This document shows positions 17,921 through 26,209 of a stretch of 64,000 bases of DNA, piece after piece. The notes beneath the pieces are model-generated. The model was not told the origin of the DNA. It did no database searches and saw only the letters and a list, made by a program, of their open reading frames with translations. The stretch comes from Bradyrhizobium sp. AZCC 1610 (GTDB lineage: Bacteria; Pseudomonadota; Alphaproteobacteria; Rhizobiales; Xanthobacteraceae): assembly GCF_036924515.1 (NCBI RefSeq), contig NZ_JAZHRR010000001.1, forward strand, positions 467,001 to 531,000, given 5' to 3'. The position numbers and the translations under genes are program-made. How positions within the stretch are numbered: position 1 is the first letter of the stretch; each line of letters opens with the position of its first letter.

Positions 17921-18139
17921 ATGCAGCTTGAATCGACGCTGACCTGTCCCACGTGTGGGCACCAAGCCACCGAGACGATGCCGACAGATGCCTGCCAGTT
18001 CTTCTACGACTGTCAGTGCTGCGGCACCCGGCTCAAGCCCAAGCCGGGCGATTGCTGCGTTTACTGCTCGTACGGAACCGTGCCGTGCCCGCCGATCCAG
18101 ATAGACGGCAAGGGAACGGGTTGCAGCGTGATTGTGTAA
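17921..18139 (+). CDS. GDCCVxC domain protein, metal-cassette protein
   Basis: 72 aa with eleven cysteines: CPTCGH, DACQFFYDCQCCG, GDCCVYCSYG, PCPP, GCSV. The PGDCCVYCSYGTVPCPP core is the diagnostic GDCCVxC signature. Relatives occur in mercury and other metal resistance clusters, sometimes with selenocysteine in place of a Cys; here TGT/TGC codons are used. It probably binds a soft metal in the cytoplasm. It overlaps nothing and is followed 28 bases later by a CDF transporter, a common pairing. Confidence 0.85.
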   Translation: MQLESTLTCPTCGHQATETMPTDACQFFYDCQCCGTRLKPKPGDCCVYCSYGTVPCPPIQIDGKGTGCSVIV

Positions 18140-18167
18140 CGTTGCCTCCCGCGACTATCTTCCAGTC

Positions 18168-18806
18168 ATGGCAGATCACTGCTGCGCACCTCCACCCTTG
18201 AACCTGGGCCCGCGCCAGGACGTGAGCGCGTTCCGGCGCGTCTTGTGGGCCGTGCTCGGCATCAATGCCGCGATGTTCCTGGTTGAAATCGGCGCGGGCC
18301 TGGCTGCTGGCTCTGCCTCACTCCAAGCCGACGCGCTCGACTTTCTGGGCGATGCAGCCAACTACGCGATTAGCCTGTTCGTGGTCGGCATGGCCTTGCG
18401 CTATCGGGCCAGCGCCGCGCTTGCCAAGGGCGTCACGATGGGCGCTTTCGGGCTATGGGTTATCGGCGTCACCGGCTGGCATGTCCTGCACGGGACGCTG
18501 CCGCATTCTGTCACCATGGGCAGTGTCGGTTTTGCCGCGCTGGTCGCCAATGCGCTATCCTTTTACCTGTTGTGGCGGCACCGCGCGGGCGACGCCAACA
18601 TGCGGTCGGCCTGGATTTGCACGCGCAATGACGTGTTAGGCAATCTGGCTGTGTTGCTGGCTGCGCTTGGCGTGTTCGGCACCGGCACCGGGTGGCCCGA
18701 CATTATCGTTGCCGCGATTATGGCAGTGCTTGCGCTGCAAGGCTCAGTGACCGTCGTGCGGCACGCCCTGGCCGAATTGAAGCAGCCCGCCGCAGCGACG
18801 GCTTAG
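18168..18806 (+). CDS. short CDF-type cation transporter
   Basis: 212 aa from ATG 18168; the frame is open to 18132 but MADHCCAPPP is a natural start. It has six hydrophobic helices. LQADALDFLGDAANYAISLFV holds the TM2 DxxxD-type site, and ICTRNDVLGNLAVLLAA the TM5 NxxxD site. The C-terminal cytoplasmic ferredoxin-like domain of full CDF proteins is missing, as is usual for this short subgroup. It opens with HCC, a possible metal-entry motif. The pairing with GDCCVxC suggests export of mercury, cadmium or a similar metal. Confidence 0.85.
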   Translation: MADHCCAPPPLNLGPRQDVSAFRRVLWAVLGINAAMFLVEIGAGLAAGSASLQADALDFLGDAANYAISLFVVGMALRYRASAALAKGVTMGAFGLWVIGVTGWHVLHGTLPHSVTMGSVGFAALVANALSFYLLWRHRAGDANMRSAWICTRNDVLGNLAVLLAALGVFGTGTGWPDIIVAAIMAVLALQGSVTVVRHALAELKQPAAATA

Positions 18807-18816
18807 GCCAGCGCCT

Positions 18817-18985
18817 CCCGCCGCAGGTGATCGCCTATGTCGTCGCCTGGGCGCTGTTCGCCTTCCAGCGCATGATTCTGCGGGAAATCCCGTTCATGCC
18901 AGCCCCGGTTCGTCTGGTTTCGCGCTGCGGTGTCGGTGCCCGTTTCTGGCCGCGGCGATCGTGGTGGCGATCGGGAAGCCGTGAG
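18817..18985 (+). repeat. direct repeat copy 2: degenerate permease tail (gene fragment)
   Basis: Starts CCCGCCGCAGGTGATCGCCTATG ten bases after the CDF stop and ends GATCGGGAAGCCGTGAG. It matches 17433-17605 but has small gaps that break the frame, so it is not translated as a permease end. It marks the right edge of the inserted cassette. Confidence 0.85.
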
Positions 18986-19106
18986 GCTTGCGCATCTGGT
19001 CTCCTCAAGCTGTTGAAAATAAAGATGATTTATTCTGGTAAGCCTCGGCTAACGGCGTACCGCGTTTTGGACTGCCGGGAAGCGGCGGTTCTGGTAGAAT
19101 GCGCCC

Positions 19107-19403
19107 ATGGACAAGCAGGACATTCTAGCCAGACTGCGCGAGCATGAAGCCGTCTTGAAAGCTCAAGGCGTCAGTCATGCTGCCTTGTTTGGCTCCCGCG
19201 CCCGCGGCGACGCCCGCCCCGACAGCGACATCGACATTCTGGTCGAAATCGCGCCGGACGTTCGGATGGATGTTTTCAAATACGTCGGTATCGTTCACAG
19301 CATCGAAGATCTTTTTCCGGTGCGCGTGGATGTGTCAAACCGGATCGCGCTCAAGTCTCATGTGAAACCGATCGCCGAGCGCGAAGCCATTTATGCGTTC
19401 TGA
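19107..19403 (+). CDS. MNT-type nucleotidyltransferase (MntA-like antitoxin)
   Basis: 98 aa. HAALFGSRARGDARPDSDIDILVEI is the minimal nucleotidyltransferase motif GSxARG...SDxDLxV with both catalytic Asp residues. The C-terminal end FPVRVDVSNRIALKSHVKPIAEREAIYAF is typical of the partner of HEPN toxins. Members AMPylate the HEPN toxin to neutralise it. Its stop overlaps the HEPN frame start at 19393, the normal coupled arrangement. The gene itself is intact. Confidence 0.88.
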   Translation: MDKQDILARLREHEAVLKAQGVSHAALFGSRARGDARPDSDIDILVEIAPDVRMDVFKYVGIVHSIEDLFPVRVDVSNRIALKSHVKPIAEREAIYAF

Positions 19404-19746
19404 GTCCATCAAGCTGGCCTTGTACGACATTCGGGACAATATCCTGATCGCCGGCCAATTTGTCGACGGCTTGACCTGCGAAGAATTCGGCGAGTCACGT
19501 TTGCATCTCTAGGCCGTGACGCGGGCGCTGGAAATTATCTCGGAAGCAAGCCGCCGGTTGCCCGATGATCTGCGCGATCGGCATCCTCAACTGCCTTGGC
19601 GGTCCATCCGGGACGTTGGCAATTTTTATCGGCATCAATACGACAACGTGGCCGCGTCCTATGTCTGGGAAACGGTGACTGTACATCTTCCGCCCTTGCT
19701 TGCTGCCGTTGTCGCCGAGATCAAGGCGCTGGAAGGCGAGATATGA
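19393..19746 (+). pseudogene. HEPN toxin (HepT-like) interrupted by amber codon
   Basis: From ATG 19393 the frame reads MRSESIKLALYDIRDNILIA...GESRLHL, then TAG at 19510-19512, then AVTRALEIISEASRRLP...PWRSIRDVGNFYRHQYDNVAASYVWETV to TGA 19744-19746. The protein would be 117 aa, the usual HepT length. Relatives carry an aromatic residue before AVTR, so a single base change in TAC or TAT explains the stop. The GNFYRHQYDNV segment corresponds to the RNase motif region of the family. As read, only a 39-aa stub is made, leaving the antitoxin without an active partner. Confidence 0.85.
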
Positions 19747-19947
19747 TCTTGCGTGTGCAATTGACCGCAGAGGCGAGAAAACTACGCACGGCGGGCGCTC
19801 TGGCACGGTCCGCAAAGGGTTGGACGTCTGTTCTCGGGTGTTAGGGACCGGGTAAGTCCTCTCCAAGCCCTCCCTTGGTGCCTTCGTACCTCCGGTGGCA
19901 GCGGATCGCGGCCGGAACGCTTGCCGCACCCTCATCGTTAACAATTC

Positions 19948-20085
19948 ATGAAAGCTGTTACCGCCGCATTTGTTGCTGTGTTCGTTTTGTGGGCCGTTGA
20001 TGTCAATTTCAATGGCAGCCGTTACACCGACGCCGCCGCGCAGATGATCCGGTCGGTGGGTTCATCGATCGGCATTCGAATTTAA
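19948..20085 (+). CDS. small single-pass membrane protein, 45 aa
   Basis: 45 codons: an N-terminal hydrophobic helix (TAAFVAVFVLWAVDV), then NFNGSRYTDAAAQMI and RSVGSSIGIRI. The organised helix plus polar tail, and an isolated position with about 200 bases of empty sequence before it, support a real gene. I believe similar small proteins are common in Bradyrhizobium, but could not check. Function unknown. Confidence 0.6.
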   Translation: MKAVTAAFVAVFVLWAVDVNFNGSRYTDAAAQMIRSVGSSIGIRI

Positions 20086-20189
20086 GGCCGCCTCGGTCGG
20101 CCGGAATTCAAGCGGCGTGTCCGGCTTCTCCCCGCCGACCTACCAAAGCCTGTGCTGCCTGGCGGGCAAATCACGCCACCGCTTGGTCC

Positions 20190-20690
20190 AGTATCCGGCG
20201 CGAAAATATTCCCCTTTTGTTCTCATGCAAATCAGTTCATCCATACGGCGTCCCACCCGACAAGAGGGGCGGCTCGCGATCGTCACGAAACGCGCGGTGG
20301 GATGCGGTGGACGCGGAAGCCAAGACTGACGAGGCTGGCATGACGCGTACGGCGAAGTCGTGTGGTTCGGGCGCCGCGGTGCTGGCGCTAAGTCCAAGAG
20401 AAGCGAGGCTTCTCGGGGGCGACGGAGGCAAGAAAGCCGTTCTCCGGGAAGAGCGCGAAGTAAGCCGTAAAGCCATTGCGCAGGGAAGGCCGGAATGCTC
20501 CCGCTGCCCTGTATGCTCGTGTGCACTTTTGTTTGCGCAAATCGCACGCGAGACCGCGGGTGCAGCAAGCACCCGGTCTTCCCTGCGCCCTCTGTTCTCG
20601 ATGAGGGCAAACGAAAATCAAACCTCGGGCGAACGCGTCGCGAGATCGCGAAGGCGTGTCTGTCGTAGGATCTAAACCTGTCCGGCCACC
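20190..20690. repeat. dispersed Bradyrhizobium-type repeat, probably non-coding
   Basis: The region lacks a credible gene. Its minus-strand frame gives strings such as RTEGAGKTGCLLHPRSRV and GSGSIPAFPAQWLYGLL that I associate with a spurious hypothetical protein copied many times in Bradyrhizobium genomes. Several frames stay open on both strands, as expected for a GC-rich structured element. Exact ends are not defined by flanking repeats that I can see. Confidence 0.55.
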
Positions 20691-20704
20691 ACGTGGACTC
20701 CCGT

Positions 20705-20723
20705 AATGTTATAATGTAACATT
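20705..20723. promoter_or_regulatory. Zur-type operator
   Basis: AATGTTA-TAATG-TAACATT is an inverted repeat with seven-base arms and resembles alphaproteobacterial Zur boxes. It ends six bases before the start codon of the His-rich protein that opens the zinc uptake operon, so a bound repressor would block initiation. Confidence 0.75.
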
Positions 20724-20728
20724 TTTCC

Positions 20729-20932
20729 ATGCCTCACGACCATTCCCACCCCGGCCATCACCATGGCCCCGGCCATCACCACGGCCACGCCCATTCCCAT
20801 GGCCCGGCGACGCCGCATCCGGCGCAGGCCGCTCCCTGGTCGATCCTGCGCATGACGGTTGCCGCCCGGCTCGGCGCGGCGCTGTTGGTCAGTGCCGGCC
20901 TCTGGGTTGTCGTGCTGGTGGCGATGAGGTGA
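20729..20932 (+). CDS. His-rich small membrane protein, first gene of znu operon
   Basis: 67 aa. The first 32 residues hold fourteen histidines in H-G-H and H-S-H repeats; the last 30 form one transmembrane helix (AARLGAALLVSAGLWVVVLVAM). It starts six bases after the Zur-type operator, and its stop overlaps a GTG just before znuC. I infer a zinc-binding or zinc-shuttling role from the sequence and operon. No family name is known to me. Confidence 0.8.
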   Translation: MPHDHSHPGHHHGPGHHHGHAHSHGPATPHPAQAAPWSILRMTVAARLGAALLVSAGLWVVVLVAMR

Positions 20933-20934
20933 GC

Positions 20935-21690
20935 ATGGCTGCGCAGATAAAATTCCACAACGTCACGCTCGGCTATGACCGGCACCCGGCCGTGCATCAC
21001 CTCAAGGGCGAGGTCGCGGCCGGTGCGCTGGTGGCGGTGATCGGGCCGAACGGCGCCGGCAAGTCGACGCTGTTTCGCGGGCTCGCCGGCATCTTGAAGC
21101 CGCTGTCGGGATCGATCGATCTCGGCGGGCTCGATATCCGCGACATCGCCTATCTGCCGCAGACCGCGGACATCGACCGAACCTTTCCGATTTCGGTGTT
21201 CGATCTGGTCGGCACGGGGCTGTGGCGCAGGACAGGATTTTTCGGCGGCATGGGCAAGGCCGAGCGCGACAAGATCACGCGGGCGCTTGCCGCCGTCGGC
21301 CTCAACGGATTTGAGAACCGTTCGATCGGCACGCTGTCCGGCGGCCAGATGCAGCGCATGCTGTTCGCGCGCGTGCTGCTGCAGGACGCGCGCCTTATCG
21401 TGCTCGACGAGCCGTTCAACGCCATCGACACGAAAACATCGGCCGATCTGCTGGCGCTGGTGAAGCGCTGGCACGGCGAGGGCCGCACCGTGCTGGCGGC
21501 GCTGCACGACATGGAGCTGGTGCGTGACCATTTTCCGGAAACGCTGCTGCTCGCGCGCGGACCCGTGGCCTGGGGCCCGACCGCAGAGGTGCTGACCGCG
21601 GAAAACCTGATGGTCGCCTTGCGGATGTGCGAGGCGTTCGACGACACCGCCGCCGCCTGCGCGGACGATATGCCGTCACGGGCCGCCTGA
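20935..21690 (+). CDS. znuC: zinc ABC transporter ATPase ZnuC
   Basis: 251 aa from ATG 20935; GTG 20929 is an alternative that overlaps the previous stop. Walker A GPNGAGKST, Q-loop YLPQTADID, signature LSGGQMQRMLFARVLLQ, Walker B LIVLDEPFNAID, switch His in AALHDMEL. The family is the manganese/zinc ATPase group. It powers the ZnuB channel. The stop codon shares a base with the znuB start (TGATG). Confidence 0.92.
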   Translation: MAAQIKFHNVTLGYDRHPAVHHLKGEVAAGALVAVIGPNGAGKSTLFRGLAGILKPLSGSIDLGGLDIRDIAYLPQTADIDRTFPISVFDLVGTGLWRRTGFFGGMGKAERDKITRALAAVGLNGFENRSIGTLSGGQMQRMLFARVLLQDARLIVLDEPFNAIDTKTSADLLALVKRWHGEGRTVLAALHDMELVRDHFPETLLLARGPVAWGPTAEVLTAENLMVALRMCEAFDDTAAACADDMPSRAA

Positions 21691-22559
21691 TGCTGTACGA
21701 CGCGCTGATCGCGCCCTTCACCGAATTCGAGTTCATGCGCCGCGCGCTCGCCGCCGTGATCGCGCTTGCGCTGGGGGCGGCGCCGATCGGCGTGTTCCTG
21801 ATGCTGCGCCGGATGAGCCTGGTCGGCGACGCCATGGCGCATGCGATCCTGCCCGGAGCCGCGATCGGCTTCCTCGTCTCCGGCATCAACTTGTTCGCGA
21901 TGACGACGGGCGGACTGATCGCAGGCTTTACGGTTGCGATCCTCGCCGGCGTGGTGGCGCGCAATACGGAGCTGAAGGAGGACGCTTCACTTGCGACCTT
22001 CTATCTGGTGTCGCTCGCGCTCGGCGTCACCATCGTTTCCATCAAGGGCACCAATATCGACCTGCTGCACGTGTTGTTCGGCAACATCCTGGCGATGGAC
22101 GACCAGACGCTGCTGGTGATCGCCTTCAACGCCACCATCACGCTGCTGGTGATGGCGGTGATCTTTCGGCCGCTGGTGATCGAATGCGTCGATCCGGTTT
22201 TCCTGAGCACCGTCAGCCGCGCCGGTGCGCCCGCACATCTGGCGTTCCTGGCGCTGGTCGTCATCAACCTCGTCAACGGCTTTCACGCGCTCGGCACGCT
22301 GCTCGGGGTCGGCCTGATGATCCTGCCGGCCGGCATCGCGCGGTTCTGGTCGCGCGAGATCACCGGTATGATCTGCATCGCGGTCGCGAGCGCCATCCTG
22401 TCGGGCTATGCCGGGCTGGTGCTGTCGTTCCAGACTCGCATCCCCTCCGGTCCTGCAATCATTCTGATCGCGGCAGTGCTCTATGTAGTGTCGCTGCTGT
22501 TCGGCAGTGTCAGCGGCCTGGTCCGGCAGATGTTCCCCGGCCGTCACCTCGAGGCGTAG
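21690..22559 (+). CDS. znuB: zinc ABC transporter permease ZnuB
   Basis: 289 aa with about eight to nine hydrophobic helices of the ABC-3 family. RRMSLVGDAMAHAILPGAAIGFL is the conserved region with the D-A-x-A-H motif, and LLGVGLMILPAGIARFW follows late. It overlaps znuC by one base and precedes znuA by two bases, so the three are one translational unit. Substrate-type assignment rests on ZnuA and the operator. Confidence 0.92.
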   Translation: MLYDALIAPFTEFEFMRRALAAVIALALGAAPIGVFLMLRRMSLVGDAMAHAILPGAAIGFLVSGINLFAMTTGGLIAGFTVAILAGVVARNTELKEDASLATFYLVSLALGVTIVSIKGTNIDLLHVLFGNILAMDDQTLLVIAFNATITLLVMAVIFRPLVIECVDPVFLSTVSRAGAPAHLAFLALVVINLVNGFHALGTLLGVGLMILPAGIARFWSREITGMICIAVASAILSGYAGLVLSFQTRIPSGPAIILIAAVLYVVSLLFGSVSGLVRQMFPGRHLEA

Positions 22560-22561
22560 TC

Positions 22562-23431
22562 ATGATCCGGTTCTGGCTCATCATTCTCACCCTGATCGCG
22601 GCTGTTGACCCGGCCCGCGCCGCGGATCGCCTCAACGTCGTCGCCAGCTTCTCGATCCTCGGCGATTTCGTCCGTAACGTGGGGGGCGAGTACATCAGCG
22701 TCACGACGCTGGTCGGGCCCGACGGCGATACACATGTCTACATGCCGGCACCGGCGGACGTCAAAAGGGTCGCGGACGCGAAGATCGTTTTCGTCAATGG
22801 GCTTGGCCTGGAAGGTTGGCTGTCGCGGCTGGTGAAGTCCGCCGGCAGCAAGGCTACCATCGTGACCGCGACATCGGGCATTACCCCGCTCAAGCTCGGC
22901 TCGGGCGCCGATCCCCACGCCTGGCAATCGGTGGCCAATGCGAAGGTCTATGTCACCAATATTCGCGACGCGTTGGCGGCGGCCGATCCCGCTAATGCCG
23001 AGGTCTACAAATCGAATGCCGGCGCTTATCTGGCGCAACTGGACGCGCTGGACCGCGAGGTGCGCGAAGCGGTTGCACAAATTCCGCCAAGCCGCCGCAA
23101 GGTGATCTCCACCCACGACGCCTTCGGCTATTTTGCCGCCGCCTATGGCGTTGAATTCATCGCGCCTGTCGGTGTCTCGACCGAATCCGAGGCGAGCGCC
23201 CGCGATGTGGCCCGGATTATCACCCAAATCAGGGCCACTAACATACCGGCCGTTTTCATGGAAAATGTCAGCGACACCAGGTTGATCCGCCGGATCTCGG
23301 CCGAGACCGGCGCCAAGGTCGGCGGAACGCTCTATTCGGACAGCCTGACGGCCGAAAAGGGCGATTCTCCCACTTACATTGCAATGGTCAGGCACAATAT
23401 AAAGACCCTGACCAGCGCGCTGAGCCCATAG
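22562..23431 (+). CDS. znuA: zinc-type metal-binding protein ZnuA
   Basis: 289 aa with a signal peptide cleaved after ARAA (about residue 20). It belongs to the cluster A-I binding proteins. Predicted ligands are His in GDTHVYMPAP, His in ADPHAWQS, His in STHDAFGYF and Asp in LYSDSL. His at the third position, where the manganese protein PsaA has Glu, fits the zinc/TroA type. There is no His-rich acidic loop of the kind seen in many ZnuA proteins; the separate His-rich first gene may supply that function. Manganese cannot be excluded. Confidence 0.88.
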   Translation: MIRFWLIILTLIAAVDPARAADRLNVVASFSILGDFVRNVGGEYISVTTLVGPDGDTHVYMPAPADVKRVADAKIVFVNGLGLEGWLSRLVKSAGSKATIVTATSGITPLKLGSGADPHAWQSVANAKVYVTNIRDALAAADPANAEVYKSNAGAYLAQLDALDREVREAVAQIPPSRRKVISTHDAFGYFAAAYGVEFIAPVGVSTESEASARDVARIITQIRATNIPAVFMENVSDTRLIRRISAETGAKVGGTLYSDSLTAEKGDSPTYIAMVRHNIKTLTSALSP

Positions 23432-23481
23432 GGCAGGGGCCTCCCTGCTTGCCGGTGCGCGACCATTCCGCCGGAGCGATT

Positions 23482-24531
23482 ATGTCTGAACCTTCGTCCC
23501 AAAAAATTCCAGTGACCGTGCTGACGGGCTATCTCGGCGCCGGCAAGACCACGCTGCTCAACCGCATCCTGTCGGAAAACCACGGCAAGAAATACGCCGT
23601 CATCGTCAACGAATTCGGCGAGATCGGCATCGACAACGACCTCATCATCGGCGCGGATGAGGAAGTGTTCGAGATGAACAATGGCTGCGTCTGCTGCACC
23701 GTGCGCGGCGACCTCGTTCGCATTCTCGACGGCTTGATGAAGCGCAAGGGCAAGTTCGACGCCATCATCGTCGAGACGACAGGCCTCGCCGATCCGGCCC
23801 CGGTGGCGCAGACCTTCTTCGTCGACGAAGACGTGCAGAAGAACGCCCGGCTCGACGCGGTCGTAACGGTGGCCGACGCCAAATGGCTGAGCGACCGTCT
23901 GAAGGATGCGCCGGAGGCCAAGAACCAGATCGCGTTTGCGGACGTGATCGTGCTCAACAAGACGGACCTCGTCTCCAAGGCCGAATTGGCCGAAGTCGAA
24001 GCCCGCATCCGTGGCATCAACCCTTACGCAAAACTGCATCGCACCGAGCGTTGCAAGGTCGCCCTGTCGGACGTGCTGGAGCGCGGCGCGTTCGATCTCG
24101 ATCGCATCCTCGAGATCGAGCCGGAATTCCTCGACGCCGGCGACGGTCACGATCATCACCATGACCATGACCATCATCACGGTCACCATGATCACGGGCA
24201 CAGCCATGGCGGGCTGAAGCACTACCACGACGAGGACATGCAATCGCTGTCGCTGCGGTCGGACAAGCCGCTCGACCCGACCATATTCATGCCGTGGCTA
24301 CAAAACCTCGTCGCCACCGAGGGCCAGAAGATTTTGCGCTCCAAAGGCATCCTCGCCTTCACCGACGACGACGACCGCTACGTATTCCAGGGCGTGCACA
24401 TGATGCTGGAAGGCGATCACCAGCGGAAGTGGAAGGACGGCGAGGCGCGCGAAAGCCGCGTCGTCTTCATCGGCCGCGAGTTGCCGCAGCAGTTGATCCG
24501 CGACGGTTTTGAAAGCTGTATCGTCACGTGA
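23482..24531 (+). CDS. CobW/COG0523 metallochaperone GTPase
   Basis: 349 aa from ATG 23482; a TTG start at 23449 is also in frame. Motifs: Walker A GYLGAGKTTLLN, NEFGEIGID, metal-binding CxCC in NGCVCCTVRGDL, and NKTDL for guanine. A His-rich loop near 225-250 (HDHHHDHDHHHGHHDHGHSHG) separates the GTPase from the C-terminal CobW_C domain. Such GTPases (ZigA, ZNG1, YeiR) deliver zinc to client enzymes under zinc limitation. It is 50 bases behind znuA in the same direction, likely in the Zur-controlled run. Confidence 0.92.
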   Translation: MSEPSSQKIPVTVLTGYLGAGKTTLLNRILSENHGKKYAVIVNEFGEIGIDNDLIIGADEEVFEMNNGCVCCTVRGDLVRILDGLMKRKGKFDAIIVETTGLADPAPVAQTFFVDEDVQKNARLDAVVTVADAKWLSDRLKDAPEAKNQIAFADVIVLNKTDLVSKAELAEVEARIRGINPYAKLHRTERCKVALSDVLERGAFDLDRILEIEPEFLDAGDGHDHHHDHDHHHGHHDHGHSHGGLKHYHDEDMQSLSLRSDKPLDPTIFMPWLQNLVATEGQKILRSKGILAFTDDDDRYVFQGVHMMLEGDHQRKWKDGEARESRVVFIGRELPQQLIRDGFESCIVT

Positions 24532-25547
24532 TGAAAGAGTTTGATCCAGGCGAGGCGCCCTCCATCGCTTCCATCACCGACCAGGTGCGGGCGTTGCCGG
24601 TCGGCATGCCCGCCACGTCGATCTACTTCCTCGGCGATACCGCGGTGTTTGTCGGCGTCGAGGAAAACGCGGCGGTGGTGAACGAAGCGGGCGAAGTTTC
24701 GAAAGTCGCCATCCATGGCGGCGCCGTCCTGTGCGCGGCGTCCGATGGCAAGCGTATCGTCAGCGGCGGCGATGACGGCAAGGTCGTCACGCTGAACGCA
24801 AAAGGTGAGACGTCGGTGCTCGCGACCGATGCAAAACGGCGCTGGATCGACAATGTCGCGCTGCATCCCGAAGGCGCGGTGGCGTGGTCGGCGGGCAAGA
24901 CCGCGTTTGTCCGCAGCGGCAAGGGCGAGGAGAAGGCCTTTGATGCGCCCTCGACGGTCGGCGGCCTGGCATTCGCGCCGAAGGGCCTGCGCGTGGCGGT
25001 TGCCCATTACAATGGCGTGACGCTGTGGTTTCCCAACATGGCCGCGAAGCCGGAATTTCTCGAATGGGCCGGCTCGCACCTTGCCGTCACTTTCAGCCCC
25101 GACAACAAATTTCTGGTCACTGCCATGCATGAACCCGCGCTGCACGGCTGGCGGCTTGCCGATAACAGGCACATGCGAATGAGCGGCTATCCCGGCCGCG
25201 TCCGCTCGATGTCGTGGAGCGCAGGCGGCAAGGGGCTCGCCACCTCGGGCGCCGATAGCGTGATCATCTGGCCGTTCGCCAGCAAGGACGGGCCGATGGG
25301 CAAGGAGCCGGCGATGCTGGCGCCGCTGCAGGCGCGCGTCTCCATGGTTGCCTGTCATCCGAAGCAGGACATCATGGCCGCAGGCTACAGCGATGGCACC
25401 GTGCTGATCGTTCGGCTCGAGGACGGCGCGGAAATTTTGGTGCGCCGCAATGGCAGCGAGCCGGTTTCGGCGCTGGCCTGGAATGCGAAGGGCACGCTGC
25501 TGGCCTTCGGCACCGAGGATGGCGACGCCGGGATGTTGGAATTCTAG
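24531..25547 (+). CDS. WD40 repeat protein linked to CobW
   Basis: 338 aa from ATG 24531, which shares a base with the cobW TGA; GTG 24528 is an alternative. Repeating units end in hydrophobic-W or -L strands after SPD/ SADG turns (LAVTFSPDNKFLVTAMH, RSMSWSAGGKGLATSGADSVIIW, VACHPKQDIMAAGYSDGTVLIV, SALAWNAKGTLLAFGTEDGDAGML). These would form one seven-bladed propeller. It has no signal peptide. The tight coupling with a COG0523 GTPase suggests a scaffold or client-binding role; that is inference. Confidence 0.85.
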   Translation: MKEFDPGEAPSIASITDQVRALPVGMPATSIYFLGDTAVFVGVEENAAVVNEAGEVSKVAIHGGAVLCAASDGKRIVSGGDDGKVVTLNAKGETSVLATDAKRRWIDNVALHPEGAVAWSAGKTAFVRSGKGEEKAFDAPSTVGGLAFAPKGLRVAVAHYNGVTLWFPNMAAKPEFLEWAGSHLAVTFSPDNKFLVTAMHEPALHGWRLADNRHMRMSGYPGRVRSMSWSAGGKGLATSGADSVIIWPFASKDGPMGKEPAMLAPLQARVSMVACHPKQDIMAAGYSDGTVLIVRLEDGAEILVRRNGSEPVSALAWNAKGTLLAFGTEDGDAGMLEF

Positions 25548-25633
25548 GCGCCCTCGGACGAGCCCAGGTTCCCTACGGAACCATGCGCCTTGCCGGCCGT
25601 TGACCTCGCGAACAATTTCGTGGGTTGAATGAC

Positions 25634-25969
25634 ATGCCTGCCGATGACGACAAGCGCGAATACCGACGGGATATGCTGCTCGCGTCCGCGCTGATCGTGG
25701 CCGGGCTGGCCATCTCAGTGCTTGCGCTGACCGCGCTCAACTCCCGCGACCCCCAGCATATCGCGCAGGCGACACCGCCTACGCAATCGACGCCGGGCGC
25801 GGAAACGAAGCCGCCCGCACCATCCGAACCGGGCACGACCGGCCAAAGGCCGTCAGACGTTCCGCCGCAACCGGCCCGGCCCGACCCGGACGCGCAGAAG
25901 CGGGGCGCTGAGCCCGCGCTGCCGCCGGCGCCGGCAGAGAAGGTTGCGCCGCCGGTCCGCGAGAAATGA
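25634..25969 (+). CDS. single-pass membrane protein with proline-rich tail
   Basis: 111 aa from ATG 25634 (TTG 25625 also possible). A charged N-terminus (DDDKREYRRD) precedes one helix (MLLASALIVAGLAISVLALTAL). The remaining ~70 residues are Pro/Ala/Glu/Lys and probably disordered in the periplasm. No family recognised. Confidence 0.6.
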   Translation: MPADDDKREYRRDMLLASALIVAGLAISVLALTALNSRDPQHIAQATPPTQSTPGAETKPPAPSEPGTTGQRPSDVPPQPARPDPDAQKRGAEPALPPAPAEKVAPPVREK

Positions 25970-26209
25970 TCCCACGTTCGCCGCCCTGATTGTGCAGTCG
26001 CAAAATCGTGGGCTGGTAGAAATCCGTGGCGCGCGCGCCTTGACGCACGATTGTGCAGCCATGCGACCCCGATTCCCTCGTATCAATTTGTATGAGGGGG
26101 TGCAGGCGGCGCCTCCGGACGCCTTGTGTTGATCCCCAACAAGCGGTTAGGCTTGCTGCAATAACGGCCGGCGGGTCGAATTAGCGCCGGCAGCTTCAGG
26201 GAGTGATGC

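Noticed and set aside
20140..20730. 196-codon minus-strand frame in the gap before the znu genes
   Set aside because: The sequence resembles a translated dispersed repeat that is often annotated as a hypothetical protein; both strands have open frames and no start signal.
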